Counted from the first letter of the stretch, positions 7,357 through 15,842 are shown. The stretch is 37,306 nucleotides of DNA from Proteiniclasticum ruminis (GCF_900115135.1 NZ_FOVK01000016.1:1-37306); one strand, 5' to 3'. Numbers and translations: made by a program. The notes: a model not told the origin generated them from the letters alone.

Positions 7357-7638
7357 ATGAACAAAGAAGAAGACATCTTGGCCCGAATTCTAGAAATCAT
7401 CATGTATTCGCTGATGCTGTGGATATTTGTATCAGGGAGCTTAACCAATGATCTGTCACTGCTGCAGCCACTGTTTTTCTTCTTGACCACCTATCTTTTT
7501 GTGGATTATTCAGGGAAACTACGTAAAGCCAAGGTGAATCGCGGGGGGAAGATTCTTTGCGCACTTCTGCTGTTCGCTTTAAGTTTTGGGTATTACTTTC
7601 TATTTGGGTATTTTCAGTTGACTCTAGTTCAACTATAG
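7357..7638 (+). CDS. Small membrane protein, paralogue of the gene at 7983
   Basis: A 93-residue protein with three predicted membrane helices and a short charged N-terminus, MNKEEDILARILE. GAAAGGAAG precedes the ATG. It shares the pattern I-x-YSLxLWIxxSGSxTN...FFxL with the protein at 7983-8276, in the same position and with similar length, so the two are diverged tandem duplicates. Function is unknown. It begins 38 bases after the preceding gene and may be cotranscribed with it. Confidence 0.6.
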   Translation: MNKEEDILARILEIIMYSLMLWIFVSGSLTNDLSLLQPLFFFLTTYLFVDYSGKLRKAKVNRGGKILCALLLFALSFGYYFLFGYFQLTLVQL

Positions 7639-7982
7639 AGTACTGGGAAGCCAGACAGGGTAATTGATATAGAGAGGTAGGATACTATTTCTTTGATGTA
7701 CAGATTCTGTCGGTATTCTGTACTTTTAAAATAGATGTTTACCAGATTTTCCCGTCATTCTTACTGTCATGGATCCTTATCTTCAGAAGACCAGGTTATC
7801 CAAGGTGAAAACTATCATTATACTGATTAGACCAGAGAGTACTAAGTTTAATTATGTAGATAGTATCTAATTACTCTGATATACTGAACTGAACAGTACT
7901 GTAATGTCGCATGATATGGAAAGTATTTGAAGGACAGACTGAAATCTAGCGTCTTATGGGCGGAAGTGTAAAGGAGAATGGA
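7639..7982. other. Intergenic stretch between the two paralogues
   Basis: No convincing gene, terminator or promoter was found here apart from the AAGGAG at 7971-7976 that serves the next gene. The 9-codon upstream extension of that gene (from 7956) lacks support. Confidence 0.5.
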
Positions 7983-8276
7983 ATGACAAGATGGAATGAG
8001 ATTTCTGAACAGATTTTTGATACGATACTTTACTCCTTGCTTCTATGGATACTTTTCTCGGGAAGCATCACAAACAAGGCGACTCTTTTGGGGTTTATCT
8101 TTTTTTACCTGAACATGGTAGTATTCATGAAATATCAGATGAAATATCTAGGAAAGGAAAAGAAGAAGAACAGTTTTGTGTATTTCTGCAGCTTTATGCT
8201 GCTTTTACTGCCAATCCTTTATGCTTTAATTTGGGGATACTTTGATATCAATCTGATGCGATTTGAGTCTTTTTAA
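7983..8276 (+). CDS. Small membrane protein, paralogue of the gene at 7357
   Basis: A 97-residue protein starting at the ATG at 7983 (MTRWNEISEQIF), six bases after AAGGAG. It has three predicted membrane helices separated by a lysine-rich loop (MKYLGKEKKKN). The first helix, ILYSLLLWILFSGSITN, closely matches IMYSLMLWIFVSGSLTN in the upstream paralogue. The arrangement suggests a local duplication. Nothing indicates a function; small helical bundles like this can be stress, immunity or regulatory partners, but that is speculation. Confidence 0.6.
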   Translation: MTRWNEISEQIFDTILYSLLLWILFSGSITNKATLLGFIFFYLNMVVFMKYQMKYLGKEKKKNSFVYFCSFMLLLLPILYALIWGYFDINLMRFESF

Positions 8277-8391
8277 TAAGTTCCGTATGAAAGCTATGTT
8301 GAAAATGAGATACGCTCATGAAATTTTGAATAATATATTTATATAAAAATTATTATATATTGAAACGGATACTAAAAAAGGGGACGAAAAA

Positions 8392-8550
8392 ATGCATTAT
8401 TTAAGTGGATACGTAAACATATTTCTTCTTCTCATTATTCTTTGGTTAGGACGACATGATATGCAATCAGCAGTCTATCAAATTCCTGCATTCCTTGCTG
8501 TGATCATCAGCTGGAGGTCTCTAATTAAGTCAAAGAAAAAGAACGCATAG
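8392..8550 (+). CDS. 52-residue membrane microprotein
   Basis: A short gene: AAAAGGGG about ten bases upstream, ATG at 8392, TAG at 8548-8550. The product has two hydrophobic stretches, YVNIFLLLIILWLG and IPAFLAVIISW, and a lysine-rich tail KSKKKNA, which predicts two helices with the C-terminus inside. It sits at the end of the small membrane-protein cluster. Support comes from the ribosome binding site, membrane topology and context only. Confidence 0.5.
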   Translation: MHYLSGYVNIFLLLIILWLGRHDMQSAVYQIPAFLAVIISWRSLIKSKKKNA

Positions 8551-8837
8551 ATAATATCCAGAACATCAATGCCTTGCATCGCAATTCAAGAAGTTGGATT
8601 CAGAAATTCAAGGGTGTATCAACAAAGTAAGTAGCCAAATTTCCATACTGGTTTAAATGGCTGGAGTTTTTTTAAGAGTGAAAAGAAAGCATTGAAAAGA
8701 AAAGTAGCTTTTCATACATGCACACTCATCCAACGGCAATATCATAATCAAAGATTTTCAAGGAAGAAGCCCAGCATTTAGATAAAACGAAATAACTCTA
8801 AATACCAATCATGAAACATGATATATCAGGAGGTAAA

Positions 8838-9221
8838 ATGAAGAAGTATGTAGCGGTAATCCTAACAATTCTCACCCTTCAGATATTCGCTGGATGTGAG
8901 AAAGAACAAGAGACGCTTGAAAGAATCGTAGAACATATCAACATACTTGAGGAAGAACTACCGAATGAAGATCAGGAGTATCTTGCGAATCATCTGCTTG
9001 CTGTAAAAACTGGAGAGCTTCCTTCGAGCCCAACGGGCGTAGCATCATGGTACAATCGTCATGGTAAGCTTGATGAATCATATGCATTTACTTCGGATGA
9101 GTATCTTTATCTCTCACGAGAGCTGGTGATGAAGCACACCGATGGGAAACTCATTGGACAGTATTATGTAGACGAAAATTTTGATGTATATTATTTTGGT
9201 GGAAGAGACAAAAGCAACTAA
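8838..9221 (+). CDS. Small lipoprotein, unassigned
   Basis: A 127-residue protein. The ATG at 8838 follows a perfect AGGAGG (8828-8833); the upstream in-frame ATG at 8811 would add nine residues in front of a clear lipoprotein signal. The signal is MKKYVAVILTILTLQIFAGC with lipobox IFAGC. The mature part starts with an acidic helical region (EEELPNEDQEYL) and ends in YYVDENFDVYYFGG, a pattern of beta strands. No family was recognised. It is followed by two hairpin terminators and is probably monocistronic. Confidence 0.7.
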   Translation: MKKYVAVILTILTLQIFAGCEKEQETLERIVEHINILEEELPNEDQEYLANHLLAVKTGELPSSPTGVASWYNRHGKLDESYAFTSDEYLYLSRELVMKHTDGKLIGQYYVDENFDVYYFGGRDKSN

Positions 9222-9245
9222 TCGCTGGATCTTATTTTGAAATAG

Positions 9246-9270
9246 GGATTCTTATGAATCCTTATTTTTA
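9246..9270 (+). terminator. Short hairpin terminator candidate
   Basis: GGATTC (9246-9251) pairs with GAATCC (9256-9261) around TTAT, followed by TTATTTTTAT. It lies 25 bases after the lipoprotein stop. Confidence 0.5.
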
Positions 9271-9298
9271 TCTTTATTTTCATCACAGTTCACAAACA

Positions 9299-9355
9299 GA
9301 GCCTTGTTCTAAGACCGGAGTTTTTGCTGAAGAACGGCAAGGGCTCTTTTTTTTT
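9299..9355 (+). terminator. Terminator with ten-base T run
   Basis: GAGCCTTGTTCT (from 9299) pairs with AGAACGGCAAGGGCTC (to 9346) with small bulges, followed by T's to 9355. Confidence 0.7.
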
Positions 9356-9484
9356 CTTCATAATCTAAATATGAAAAGTTTCCTTCTGAGGCGAATCGGC
9401 GGCATTTACGTAAGCAGGATGACGTATGATGAGTGTTGAGATGCTGGTTGTTATTAAAAAGAAACAAAATAATTTGGAAAAAGG

Positions 9485-9512
9485 TGTAACTTTAATCCAT
9501 ATGCTGCGAATA
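9485..9512 (+). promoter_or_regulatory. ECF-type promoter, probably autoregulatory
   Basis: TGTAAC at 9485-9490, followed by TTT, and CGAATA at 9507-9512 with a 16-bp spacer. This matches the TGAAAC-N16/17-CGTC/CGTA form of Firmicutes ECF promoters. It lies about 40 bases upstream of the ECF sigma gene, as expected for autoregulation, and shares spacing with the promoter at 20846-20873. Confidence 0.6.
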
Positions 9513-9553
9513 AGTAGTGTCACACAAAAGAAAATCAAACGAGGTGCACTTCA

Positions 9554-10102
9554 ATGATTTCTGACAAATCTCTCTATGCGTCTTTCTTAGAGGGAGATCG
9601 GGGTTCCTTCGAGGAACTGGTACTACGCCATCGACATGGGATGGTGTATTTTCTGATGCCATATGTCAAAAGCTATGAGACCGCAGAAGATCTGGTTCAG
9701 GAGGTTTTCGCCTATATTTACCTGAATCCGGATCGGTACAGTGATGATTATGAATTCAAAACCTATCTCTACATGCTGGGAAAAAGACGCGCCATTGACT
9801 ATATAAGAAAAGAAACCCGCCAGGAAAAAGTATCCTTGGAAGAGTCCATGAGTATAGACCAAACCTCTTTAGAAGACGCCGTTCACCGGAGAAAAAATGC
9901 GGCAGATCTAAATAGGTATCTGCATGACCTCAGTCCAGAGGACCAGAAAGTCATTTCACTCATTGATCTCACAGGGCTTTCTCTGGCGGAAACTGCCAAA
10001 ATCATGGAAAAGTCCGTTGCCGCTGTGAAAGTTCAGTCGCACCGGGCAAAGAAACGTTTAAAGAAGATCATGCTGAAAGGAGGTTTTTCCTATGAAGTCT
10101 GA
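9554..10102 (+). CDS. ECF-type RNA polymerase sigma factor
   Basis: A 182-residue sigma-70 family factor of the extracytoplasmic-function class. Region 2 is at about residues 12-80 (ETAEDLVQEVFAYIYLNPDRY is the -10 recognition part) and region 4 at about 122-175 with a helix-turn-helix (LSLAETAKIMEKSVAAVKVQ). Regions 1.1 and 3 are absent, as usual for this class. GAGGTG precedes the ATG. The gene overlaps the next one by 11 bases, implying translational coupling with a likely anti-sigma factor. An ECF promoter just upstream suggests it drives its own operon. The inducing signal is unknown. Confidence 0.92.
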   Translation: MISDKSLYASFLEGDRGSFEELVLRHRHGMVYFLMPYVKSYETAEDLVQEVFAYIYLNPDRYSDDYEFKTYLYMLGKRRAIDYIRKETRQEKVSLEESMSIDQTSLEDAVHRRKNAADLNRYLHDLSPEDQKVISLIDLTGLSLAETAKIMEKSVAAVKVQSHRAKKRLKKIMLKGGFSYEV

Positions 10103-10667
10103 CCGAGAATTTTTAGACGGAATCTATCAGAAGGCTGAACACCTGGATCCAGCGAAGACCATCTCCCAGGAAGAAAATATCCTTCTGAAGTCCCAGGAAA
10201 AAAGAAGAAAATCCTACTTTTCAAAACCCGCACTGCAGCTGGCTGGTTCTTTTGCGGTGCTGGCCCTGGTGTTTATCGCACAAGGGGTTCAAAACAAGGA
10301 AAATCTTCCTGTAGATCCTGTGGATGTACCGCGCGTCATCTCTAGAACCATAGAGGTCACTGAGAAACATCCGTTATTTACAGAAGCCACGGACATTCTG
10401 GAAGTAGAAGCTGTAAAGAATGAGTCTCAGATTGAATTGCAGCCTGTGGAAGGATTCAGAACATCACAGGAGAGTGCTTCTCTAGAAAGTTTTCTTTTGA
10501 AGAACGAACTGGGCGTCGAAGAAGGAAAAAGAGCAGTGCTTTTCCTTCAGTTGAAGGACGAGAAGATCCAGGTGCTGGATGTATTTTATTGGGAAGAAGA
10601 AATCAGAACCTATCTCAATGCCTATCGGGAAAGTCTTTCAATAGAGACACTCGAAGAAACGAAGTAA
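10092..10667 (+). CDS. Single-pass membrane protein, probable anti-sigma factor
   Basis: A 191-residue protein with a cytoplasmic N-terminal part (about 1-43, charged), one membrane helix (about 45-65, ALQLAGSFAVLALVFIAQG), and an extracytoplasmic C-terminal domain. That topology, the 11-base overlap with the ECF sigma gene and the AGGAGG ribosome binding site inside the sigma gene fit an anti-sigma factor. No zinc-binding HxxxCxxC motif is present. Assignment rests on context and topology rather than on a recognised domain. Confidence 0.65.
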   Translation: MKSDREFLDGIYQKAEHLDPAKTISQEENILLKSQEKRRKSYFSKPALQLAGSFAVLALVFIAQGVQNKENLPVDPVDVPRVISRTIEVTEKHPLFTEATDILEVEAVKNESQIELQPVEGFRTSQESASLESFLLKNELGVEEGKRAVLFLQLKDEKIQVLDVFYWEEEIRTYLNAYRESLSIETLEETK

Positions 10668-10694
10668 AAATAAAAAAGAAAGAAGGATAAGAAA

Positions 10695-11243
10695 TTGAAG
10701 AAAATCACAACCATCATCATGACAGCTGTAGTAGCATTAGGAGTATTTGCAGGATGCTCCAATGGAAGCACAGATAAAGAGACTCCTGAAAATACAAAGA
10801 ATGTGACACTGGAAGAAATCCATACTGCGGTAAAGGATGCATATGGAGAAAACTATCTGCCTAATATGGAAATCCCTGCAGAAATGCTGGAAGCTGAGTT
10901 TGGTCTTACAAAAGATCTTTATGCAGAAGTCATTGCAGAGCAGCCAATGATTGGAACCCATGCTGACCGCGTGGTTCTTGTTAAGGCGGCAGAAGGAAAA
11001 GCTGATGCAGTGGAAGAAGCGCTGAATAAAGCAAAGGAAAACAAGATCGCAGACACCATGCAGTACCCTATGAACCTTCCTAAAATCGCAGCTACAAAAG
11101 TCGTCAGACACGGAGACGTTGTGGCATTTCTTTTGGTAGGTGCAATAAATGAAAACATGGACGCCACTGAGGAAGAGGCGAAGACCTTTGCAGAGACCGA
11201 GGTAGAAAAGGCTGTGGAAGCCATAAACAACCTTTTTAAGTAA
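10695..11243 (+). CDS. DUF4358 lipoprotein
   Basis: A 182-residue lipoprotein: signal MKKITTIIMTAVVALGVFAG with lipobox VFAGC (Cys20 or 21). The mature part has the DUF4358 pattern: AYGENYLPNMEI, PMIGTHADRVVLVKAAEG, QYPMNLPKIAATKVVRHGDVV. The start codon is TTG at 10695, preceded by an AAGGA element, with the signal peptide beginning at once. It is the third gene of the ECF operon (27 bases after the anti-sigma stop). DUF4358 proteins are common in Clostridia next to sigma factors; their function is not known. It may be the sensed or regulated envelope component. Confidence 0.8.
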   Translation: MKKITTIIMTAVVALGVFAGCSNGSTDKETPENTKNVTLEEIHTAVKDAYGENYLPNMEIPAEMLEAEFGLTKDLYAEVIAEQPMIGTHADRVVLVKAAEGKADAVEEALNKAKENKIADTMQYPMNLPKIAATKVVRHGDVVAFLLVGAINENMDATEEEAKTFAETEVEKAVEAINNLFK

Positions 11244-11373
11244 GAGATTGATGAGTGTTTGGGATTTAGCGTTTTAGACCAAACGCAGGTCCATGGCGAA
11301 ATTCTCCATCACTTGAAATACATAGCAGCAGTATGCTGCAGAACAGAGAAGAGTAGGCTTAGCCCTATTTATG

Positions 11374-11410
11374 AAAATGGTGCACTTTTAAAGCGGTGTA
11401 CCATTTTTCT
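11374..11410 (+). terminator. Terminator of the ECF operon
   Basis: AAAATGGTGCAC (11374-11385) pairs with GTGTACCATTTT (from 11396), with one G-U pair, followed by a T-rich tail. Confidence 0.75.
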
Positions 11411-11729
11411 TTTGGTCCCGATGGAGGTCGTTTTGATCAATTCATGAAAAAATATATCGCCATATATATGATCAGACTCAAATGATACGAGGCGATGAAC
11501 CATGTATTTTACCGTATAGAGTACATGGGTTACGTGAAGCAGTAAATAACAATGATCATTTACTAAAACATAAGTAAATATATTTATAAATTTACTAATA
11601 ATTAACTAAAACACATGAAAATTTAAATCGATTTAATAGTATGTAAATAATAATGCTGATAAATTATAATTATGATTAAATATGTGTATTTTACTTAGTA
11701 TTATCATTACAGTTAAAGGTTTAATACTG
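11411..11729. other. AT-rich intergenic region upstream of mgl
   Basis: No gene is visible. It contains a hairpin pairing CCATGTA (11510-11516) with TACATGG (11522-11528), the twin palindromes annotated separately, and a perfect 14-bp palindrome TTAAATCGATTTAA at 11623-11636. The hairpin matches no riboswitch I know. The concentration of symmetric elements suggests that several DNA-binding proteins act here. Confidence 0.5.
11541..11596. promoter_or_regulatory. Twin palindromes AGTAAAT-N10-ATTTACT
   Basis: Copy 1 has arms at 11541-11547 and 11558-11564; copy 2 at 11573-11579 and 11590-11596. Arms are identical in both, both spacers are 10 bases with unrelated sequence, and the copies start 32 bases apart, about three helical turns. 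This is the form expected of paired operators for a dimeric regulator of the mgl operon. They lie about 135-190 bases upstream of the mgl -35 box, suggesting activation or looping. Confidence 0.6.
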
Positions 11730-11758
11730 TTGACTTATCAATTTTCTGTTGCTAATAT
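11730..11758 (+). promoter_or_regulatory. Promoter of the mgl operon
   Basis: TTGACT at 11730-11735 and TAATAT at 11753-11758 with a 17-bp spacer, 34 bases before the mglB start; GGAGG follows at 11781-11785. Confidence 0.7.
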
Positions 11759-11792
11759 GAAGGGGTATTAACAATATATAGGAGGATTACTC

Positions 11793-12809
11793 ATGAAGCT
11801 AAAGAAAACGTTTGCTCTACTTCTGACTCTTGTTATGGTTGCAGCGGTTGCTGTGGGATGTGGTTCAAAAGATGCTCAGTCCGATGGTGGAAAGAAGATT
11901 GGCGTACTCATCTACAAGTTTGACGACACTTATATCTCCAGTGTGAGACAGGCTCTGCAGGCTCTTGACACAAGTGATGCAGAAGTTGAACTGGTGATGC
12001 AGGATGGCCAGAACAATCAAGGAACACAGAATGACCAGTTGGATAATCTCATCAGCCAAGGTGTAAGTGCCCTGTTGGTGAATATAGTTGACATCGGAGC
12101 AGCGCAGAATGTGATAGATAAAGCAAAGGCTGCCGATATTCCAGTAGTCTTCTTCAATAGAGAGCCAGATGCAAATGTGCTGAAGCAGTATGACAAAGCT
12201 AGATTTGTAGGAACACAGCCAGAAGAAGCGGGAATCATTCAAGGCGAGATGATGGCTGAACTCTTTGCAGATGCAAAGTATGACAGAAATGGTGACGGAA
12301 AAATCAACTATGTACTGCTGCATGGTGGAACAGACAATCCTGAAGCAATTGCACGATCTGAGTACTCTGTGAAGACCATGAATGAAAAGGGAATCGAAAC
12401 AGAAGAACTGGCCATGCAAATTGCTGAGTGGGACAATGAAAAAGCAAAGAGTGCTATGGATGGATGGCTTCAAAGAGACCAGAACAACATCGACCTTGTC
12501 ATTGCCAACAATGACGGTATGGCATCTGGTGCAATCTCTTCTCTGAAGGCCATTGGATTCAACAGCGGCGATGACAGCAAGTACATCCCAGTATTTGGTG
12601 TAGATGCAACAGAAGAAGCAAAGGTACTGATCTCTGAAGGTTCCATGGCAGGTACTGTCATGCAGGATGCACAGGGAATGGCGAAAGCTCTGATGGAACT
12701 TGGTAAAAATGCAGCCATGGGCAAGGATTTCATTGAAGGAACATCCTACTCCTATGACGCATCAGAAATCTCTGTAAGAATTCCATATCAGCCTTATAGC
12801 GGCAAATAA
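11793..12809 (+). CDS. mglB: Galactose/methyl-galactoside ABC transporter, substrate-binding lipoprotein
   Basis: A 338-residue lipoprotein anchored outside the membrane by Cys23 (lipobox AVGC). It delivers galactose, glucose or methyl-galactosides to MglAC. The mature part is a periplasmic-binding fold of the sugar type: IGVLIYKFDDTYISSVRQAL, then SALLVNIVDIGAAQNVIDKA, then FNREPD, and the loop DRNGDGKI, matching the EF-hand-like calcium site of MglB. LHGGTDNPEAIARSEY and IANNDGMASGAISSL are ligand-site segments. It has the best ribosome binding site of the operon, and a hairpin terminator follows, as expected for a binding protein made in excess over its transporter. Confidence 0.93.
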   Translation: MKLKKTFALLLTLVMVAAVAVGCGSKDAQSDGGKKIGVLIYKFDDTYISSVRQALQALDTSDAEVELVMQDGQNNQGTQNDQLDNLISQGVSALLVNIVDIGAAQNVIDKAKAADIPVVFFNREPDANVLKQYDKARFVGTQPEEAGIIQGEMMAELFADAKYDRNGDGKINYVLLHGGTDNPEAIARSEYSVKTMNEKGIETEELAMQIAEWDNEKAKSAMDGWLQRDQNNIDLVIANNDGMASGAISSLKAIGFNSGDDSKYIPVFGVDATEEAKVLISEGSMAGTVMQDAQGMAKALMELGKNAAMGKDFIEGTSYSYDASEISVRIPYQPYSGK

Positions 12810-12842
12810 TCCTTCGTAGGAAGATTAAAATTTGTATAGACT

Positions 12843-12893
12843 GGGGAGTTGTGAAAAGATACCATCTGTTATCTCTTCAGGCTCCCTTTTATT
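12843..12893 (+). terminator. Intergenic attenuating terminator between mglB and mglA
   Basis: GGGAG pairs with CTCCC and TGAAAAGATA with TATCTCTTCA (one mismatch), loop CCATCTGT, followed by TTTTATTTC. Since mglA follows 17 bases later with no obvious promoter of its own, partial read-through is expected, lowering transporter levels relative to the binding protein. Confidence 0.7.
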
Positions 12894-12909
12894 TCGATAA
12901 GTGTGGTGA

Positions 12910-14415
12910 ATGATTATGGTAGAAGAAAAATACCTGTTAGAAATGATCAATATGAGCAAGTCTTTTCCTGGGGTGAAAGCCCTGGATAACGTTACGTTCA
13001 AAGTGCGGCCTGGTACGGTTCACGCACTTATGGGAGAAAATGGTGCAGGAAAATCCACGCTCATGAAATGTCTCTTTGGCATCTACATTGAAGATGAGGG
13101 AGAGATCCGAATCAATGGAGAGAAGATGAAGTTCCCCAACCCCAAGGTCGCCATGGAAAATGGCGTGTCCATGGTCCATCAGGAACTCAACCAGGTGATG
13201 AAGCGGGATATCATGGACAATATGCTGCTGGGCAGATATCCCAAGAAAAGAGGATTTGTGGATCAGAAGGAGATGTATGCGTATACGAAGAAAATCTTTG
13301 ATGATCTCCATATCCAAGTGGATCCCCGTGAAAAGATGGAGAATCTTTCTGTATCTGCAAGACAGATGGTGGAGATCGCAAAAGCAGTATCCTATGATGC
13401 TAAAATTCTGGTTCTGGATGAACCGACCTCTTCCTTGACGCAGCAGGAAGTGGATGTTCTGTTTAGAATCATCAACCTTCTACGAGCAAAAGGCATGGGG
13501 ATTGTATACATATCCCATAAGATGGAGGAGATTCTGAAAATCTCCGATGAAGTGACGGTGATGCGAGATGGGCAGTGGGTGGCTACAGAGAAGGCTGAAA
13601 ACCTCACCACAGACAAGATCATCAAACTGATGGTAGGTAGAGATCTGACCCATCGCTTCCCTGAAAAAGGCAATGTTCCAGGTGATATCCTCCTTGAAGT
13701 GGAAGGTCTCACCGGAAAGTACCAGCCTAATATCAAGGATGTGTCATTCCAGTTAAGAGAAGGCGAGATTCTCGGGATTGCGGGCCTTGTGGGGTCCCGA
13801 AGAACAGAGATTCTAGAACATATCTTTGGTGTGGCTACCTTGGAAAAAGGAACCATGAAGCTTCGTGGAAAAGAAATCAGAAATCAAACAGCCCATGAAG
13901 CCATCCGTCATGGGTTTGCCCTCCTCACAGAGGAAAGAAGAGCCACAGGAATTTTTCCGAATCTGGATATTATGGAGAACAGCGTTATTGCCAATCTTGA
14001 GAACTATAAGAAAAGAGGCCTCATCAAGAGCGGGAAAATGAAAGAAGACACCAAGTGGGTCATCGACCGGATGCGGGTAAAAACTCCTTCGCAAAAGACT
14101 GTCATCACTGCACTTTCTGGAGGAAACCAGCAAAAAGTGATCATTGGACGATGGCTCCTGACGGATCCTGAAGTTCTGCTTCTTGATGAACCCACCAGAG
14201 GGATTGATGTGGGGGCAAAGTATGAAATCTATCAGCTGATGATTGATCTAGCCAAAAGAGGAAAAGGTGTCATCGTGGTATCTTCAGAAATGCCAGAGCT
14301 TCTAGGCATCTGTGACCGGATTCTTGTCATGAGCAACGGTCAGGTGGCAGGCGTGGATGAAGTGAAAAATCTGGATCAGGAAAAAATCATGGCTTTATCA
14401 GCCAAGTATCTATAA
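12910..14415 (+). CDS. mglA: Galactose/methyl-galactoside ABC transporter, ATP-binding protein
   Basis: A 501-residue cytoplasmic ATPase with two fused nucleotide-binding domains, standard for sugar importers of the MglA/RbsA type. Domain 1 has Walker [10 protein letters not shown] (about residue 40), [14 protein letters not shown] as signature and VLDEPTSSL as Walker B. Domain 2 has a degenerate Walker A (GLVGSRRTE) but intact [15 protein letters not shown] and [11 protein letters not shown]; the asymmetry is normal for the family. ATG at 12910 and ATG at 12916 are both possible; the weak GTGGTG element is better spaced for 12916. It is followed six bases later by the mglC ribosome binding region. 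Confidence 0.93.
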   Translation: MIMVEEKYLLEMINMSKSFPGVKALDNVTFKVRPGTVHALMGENGAGKSTLMKCLFGIYIEDEGEIRINGEKMKFPNPKVAMENGVSMVHQELNQVMKRDIMDNMLLGRYPKKRGFVDQKEMYAYTKKIFDDLHIQVDPREKMENLSVSARQMVEIAKAVSYDAKILVLDEPTSSLTQQEVDVLFRIINLLRAKGMGIVYISHKMEEILKISDEVTVMRDGQWVATEKAENLTTDKIIKLMVGRDLTHRFPEKGNVPGDILLEVEGLTGKYQPNIKDVSFQLREGEILGIAGLVGSRRTEILEHIFGVATLEKGTMKLRGKEIRNQTAHEAIRHGFALLTEERRATGIFPNLDIMENSVIANLENYKKRGLIKSGKMKEDTKWVIDRMRVKTPSQKTVITALSGGNQQKVIIGRWLLTDPEVLLLDEPTRGIDVGAKYEIYQLMIDLAKRGKGVIVVSSEMPELLGICDRILVMSNGQVAGVDEVKNLDQEKIMALSAKYL

Positions 14416-14430
14416 TTAGAGGTGAGGAAT

Positions 14431-15480
14431 ATGAATAACGAAAGTAAAAAGCCTCAGGGGCTTCGCGCAAAACTTGCAAATCCAAAAATCAATGATTTTC
14501 TGCTGAATTATGCACTGTATATTATCCTGGGCATACTGATTATTGCGGTCATCCTATATGAGCCCAGTTTTGTATCCGTAACGAACTTTACCAATATACT
14601 GACTCAGGCCTCCACGAGAGCGATTCTGGCCTTTGGTGTGGCAGGACTCATTGTGCTGAGAGGGACAGACCTTTCTGCAGGCAGAATCCTCGGAATCACA
14701 GCGGCCATCTCTGCGTCTCTTCTGCAGCGTCTGGACTATGCATCCAGAATGTATCCCAATCTAGGCGTGCTTCCTGTGGTGGTGCCGCTTCTTGTAGCCA
14801 TCACTGTGGGCGCCGCTTTTGGGGCGCTGAATGGATTTGGGGTATCAAAGCTGAAGCTACATGCCTTTATCGCAACCCTGGGGACCCAGCTCATCGCCTT
14901 TGGCTTGCTTCAGACCTATATTGACCGTCCGCCTCTAGGGGCTCAGCCCATCTCCACTTTGGATCCAAGATATCTGGAGCTGGTGAATGGTGCCTTTGTC
15001 ATCGGCGGGGTAAGGCTTCCTTATCTTATCTTTTACGCCGCTGCCATCGCGGTGATTATGTATGTTGTCTGGAATAAAACAACGCTCGGAAAGAATATGT
15101 TCGCCATTGGCGGAAATCCAGAAGCGGCAGCTGTTTCTGGGGTCAACATCGTGAAGAACATGATGATTATTTTCATCATCTCAGGAATCCTCTATGGACT
15201 GTCTGGTTTTCTTGAAGCGGCGAGAATCGGATCTGTAACCTCTAACACAGGAGCAAACTATGAACTGGATGCCATTGCAGCGTGTGTTGTAGGTGGAGTA
15301 TCGTTTTCTGGCGGTGTTGGAACCATTCCTGGGGTGATTATCGGGTCTATCATCCTCCAGTTCCTCAATTATGGACTGAACTACATAGGGATCAATGTTT
15401 ACCTTCAGACCATCATCAAGGGAATCATCATCATCACGGCGGTTGCCATTGACGTAAGAAAATATGTGGCGAAAAAATAG
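14431..15480 (+). CDS. mglC: Galactose/methyl-galactoside ABC transporter, permease
   Basis: A 349-residue integral membrane permease of the BPD_transp_2 family, pairing with MglA to form the translocation channel. Visible membrane segments include YALYIILGILIIAVIL, LPVVVPLLVAITVGAAFGAL, and ILYGLSGFLEAARIGSVTS followed by the conserved ELDAIAACVVGGVSFSGG and IPGVIIGSIILQFLNYGL. I use the ATG at 14431, seven bases after GAGGTGAGG, rather than an in-frame GTG at 14422 inside that element. The length is typical. It ends the mgl operon, with a terminator about 150 bases further on. Confidence 0.93.
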   Translation: MNNESKKPQGLRAKLANPKINDFLLNYALYIILGILIIAVILYEPSFVSVTNFTNILTQASTRAILAFGVAGLIVLRGTDLSAGRILGITAAISASLLQRLDYASRMYPNLGVLPVVVPLLVAITVGAAFGALNGFGVSKLKLHAFIATLGTQLIAFGLLQTYIDRPPLGAQPISTLDPRYLELVNGAFVIGGVRLPYLIFYAAAIAVIMYVVWNKTTLGKNMFAIGGNPEAAAVSGVNIVKNMMIIFIISGILYGLSGFLEAARIGSVTSNTGANYELDAIAACVVGGVSFSGGVGTIPGVIIGSIILQFLNYGLNYIGINVYLQTIIKGIIIITAVAIDVRKYVAKK

Positions 15481-15627
15481 AATCCTTGTAACGGGATCCT
15501 GCAAAATACAAGAGAATGCTTCAGGTGATCCTTGGAGAAATTATGTGGAAAGAACTCAGATATCGGAAATGAGTTCCCGTAAAAAAGCACTGGAAGACAA
15601 TCCAGCTGCTACATAGAAGTGATTTAC

Positions 15628-15671
15628 AGTCATGCAGAACGATCCGTAGGGATGAATTGCATGACTTTTTT
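15628..15671 (+). terminator. Terminator after mglC
   Basis: AGTCATGCA (15628-15636) pairs with TGCATGACT (15658-15666) and runs into six or seven T's. The 150 bases between the mglC stop and this hairpin hold no visible gene. Confidence 0.75.
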
Positions 15672-15842
15672 CTTTCCGTCTTGAAGAACCTACGAGAAAG
15701 AAATGCCTCTTGAAAGGTGACGGGGATCCCCTTGAAGAAAAATGAAGATTTTTTTCATGAAACAGGGTATGATAAAGAGATGAAATGTTAGGGGACCATG
15801 GAGAGAAGATGAATCTGATCTCTATGAGAAATAGGAGGAACT

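Noticed and set aside
9254-9439. 61-residue reading frame over the two terminator hairpins
   Set aside because: It crosses a T-run terminator, encodes runs of phenylalanine from the T stretch and has no ribosome binding site.
10737-11230. Overlapping minus-strand reading frames inside the DUF4358 gene
   Set aside because: Cysteine/serine-rich shadow translations with no ribosome binding site or family resemblance, opposite a well-supported lipoprotein gene.
11259-11447. 62-residue reading frame after the DUF4358 gene
   Set aside because: It runs through the operon terminator and shows no family resemblance.
11374-11792. Riboswitch upstream of mglB
   Set aside because: There are hairpins and palindromes, but no conserved riboswitch core was recognised and the promoter at 11730 leaves only a short leader after it.
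11865-12473. 202-residue minus-strand reading frame inside mglB
   Set aside because: A shadow of mglB, with unnatural composition rich in Cys, His, Ile and Ser.
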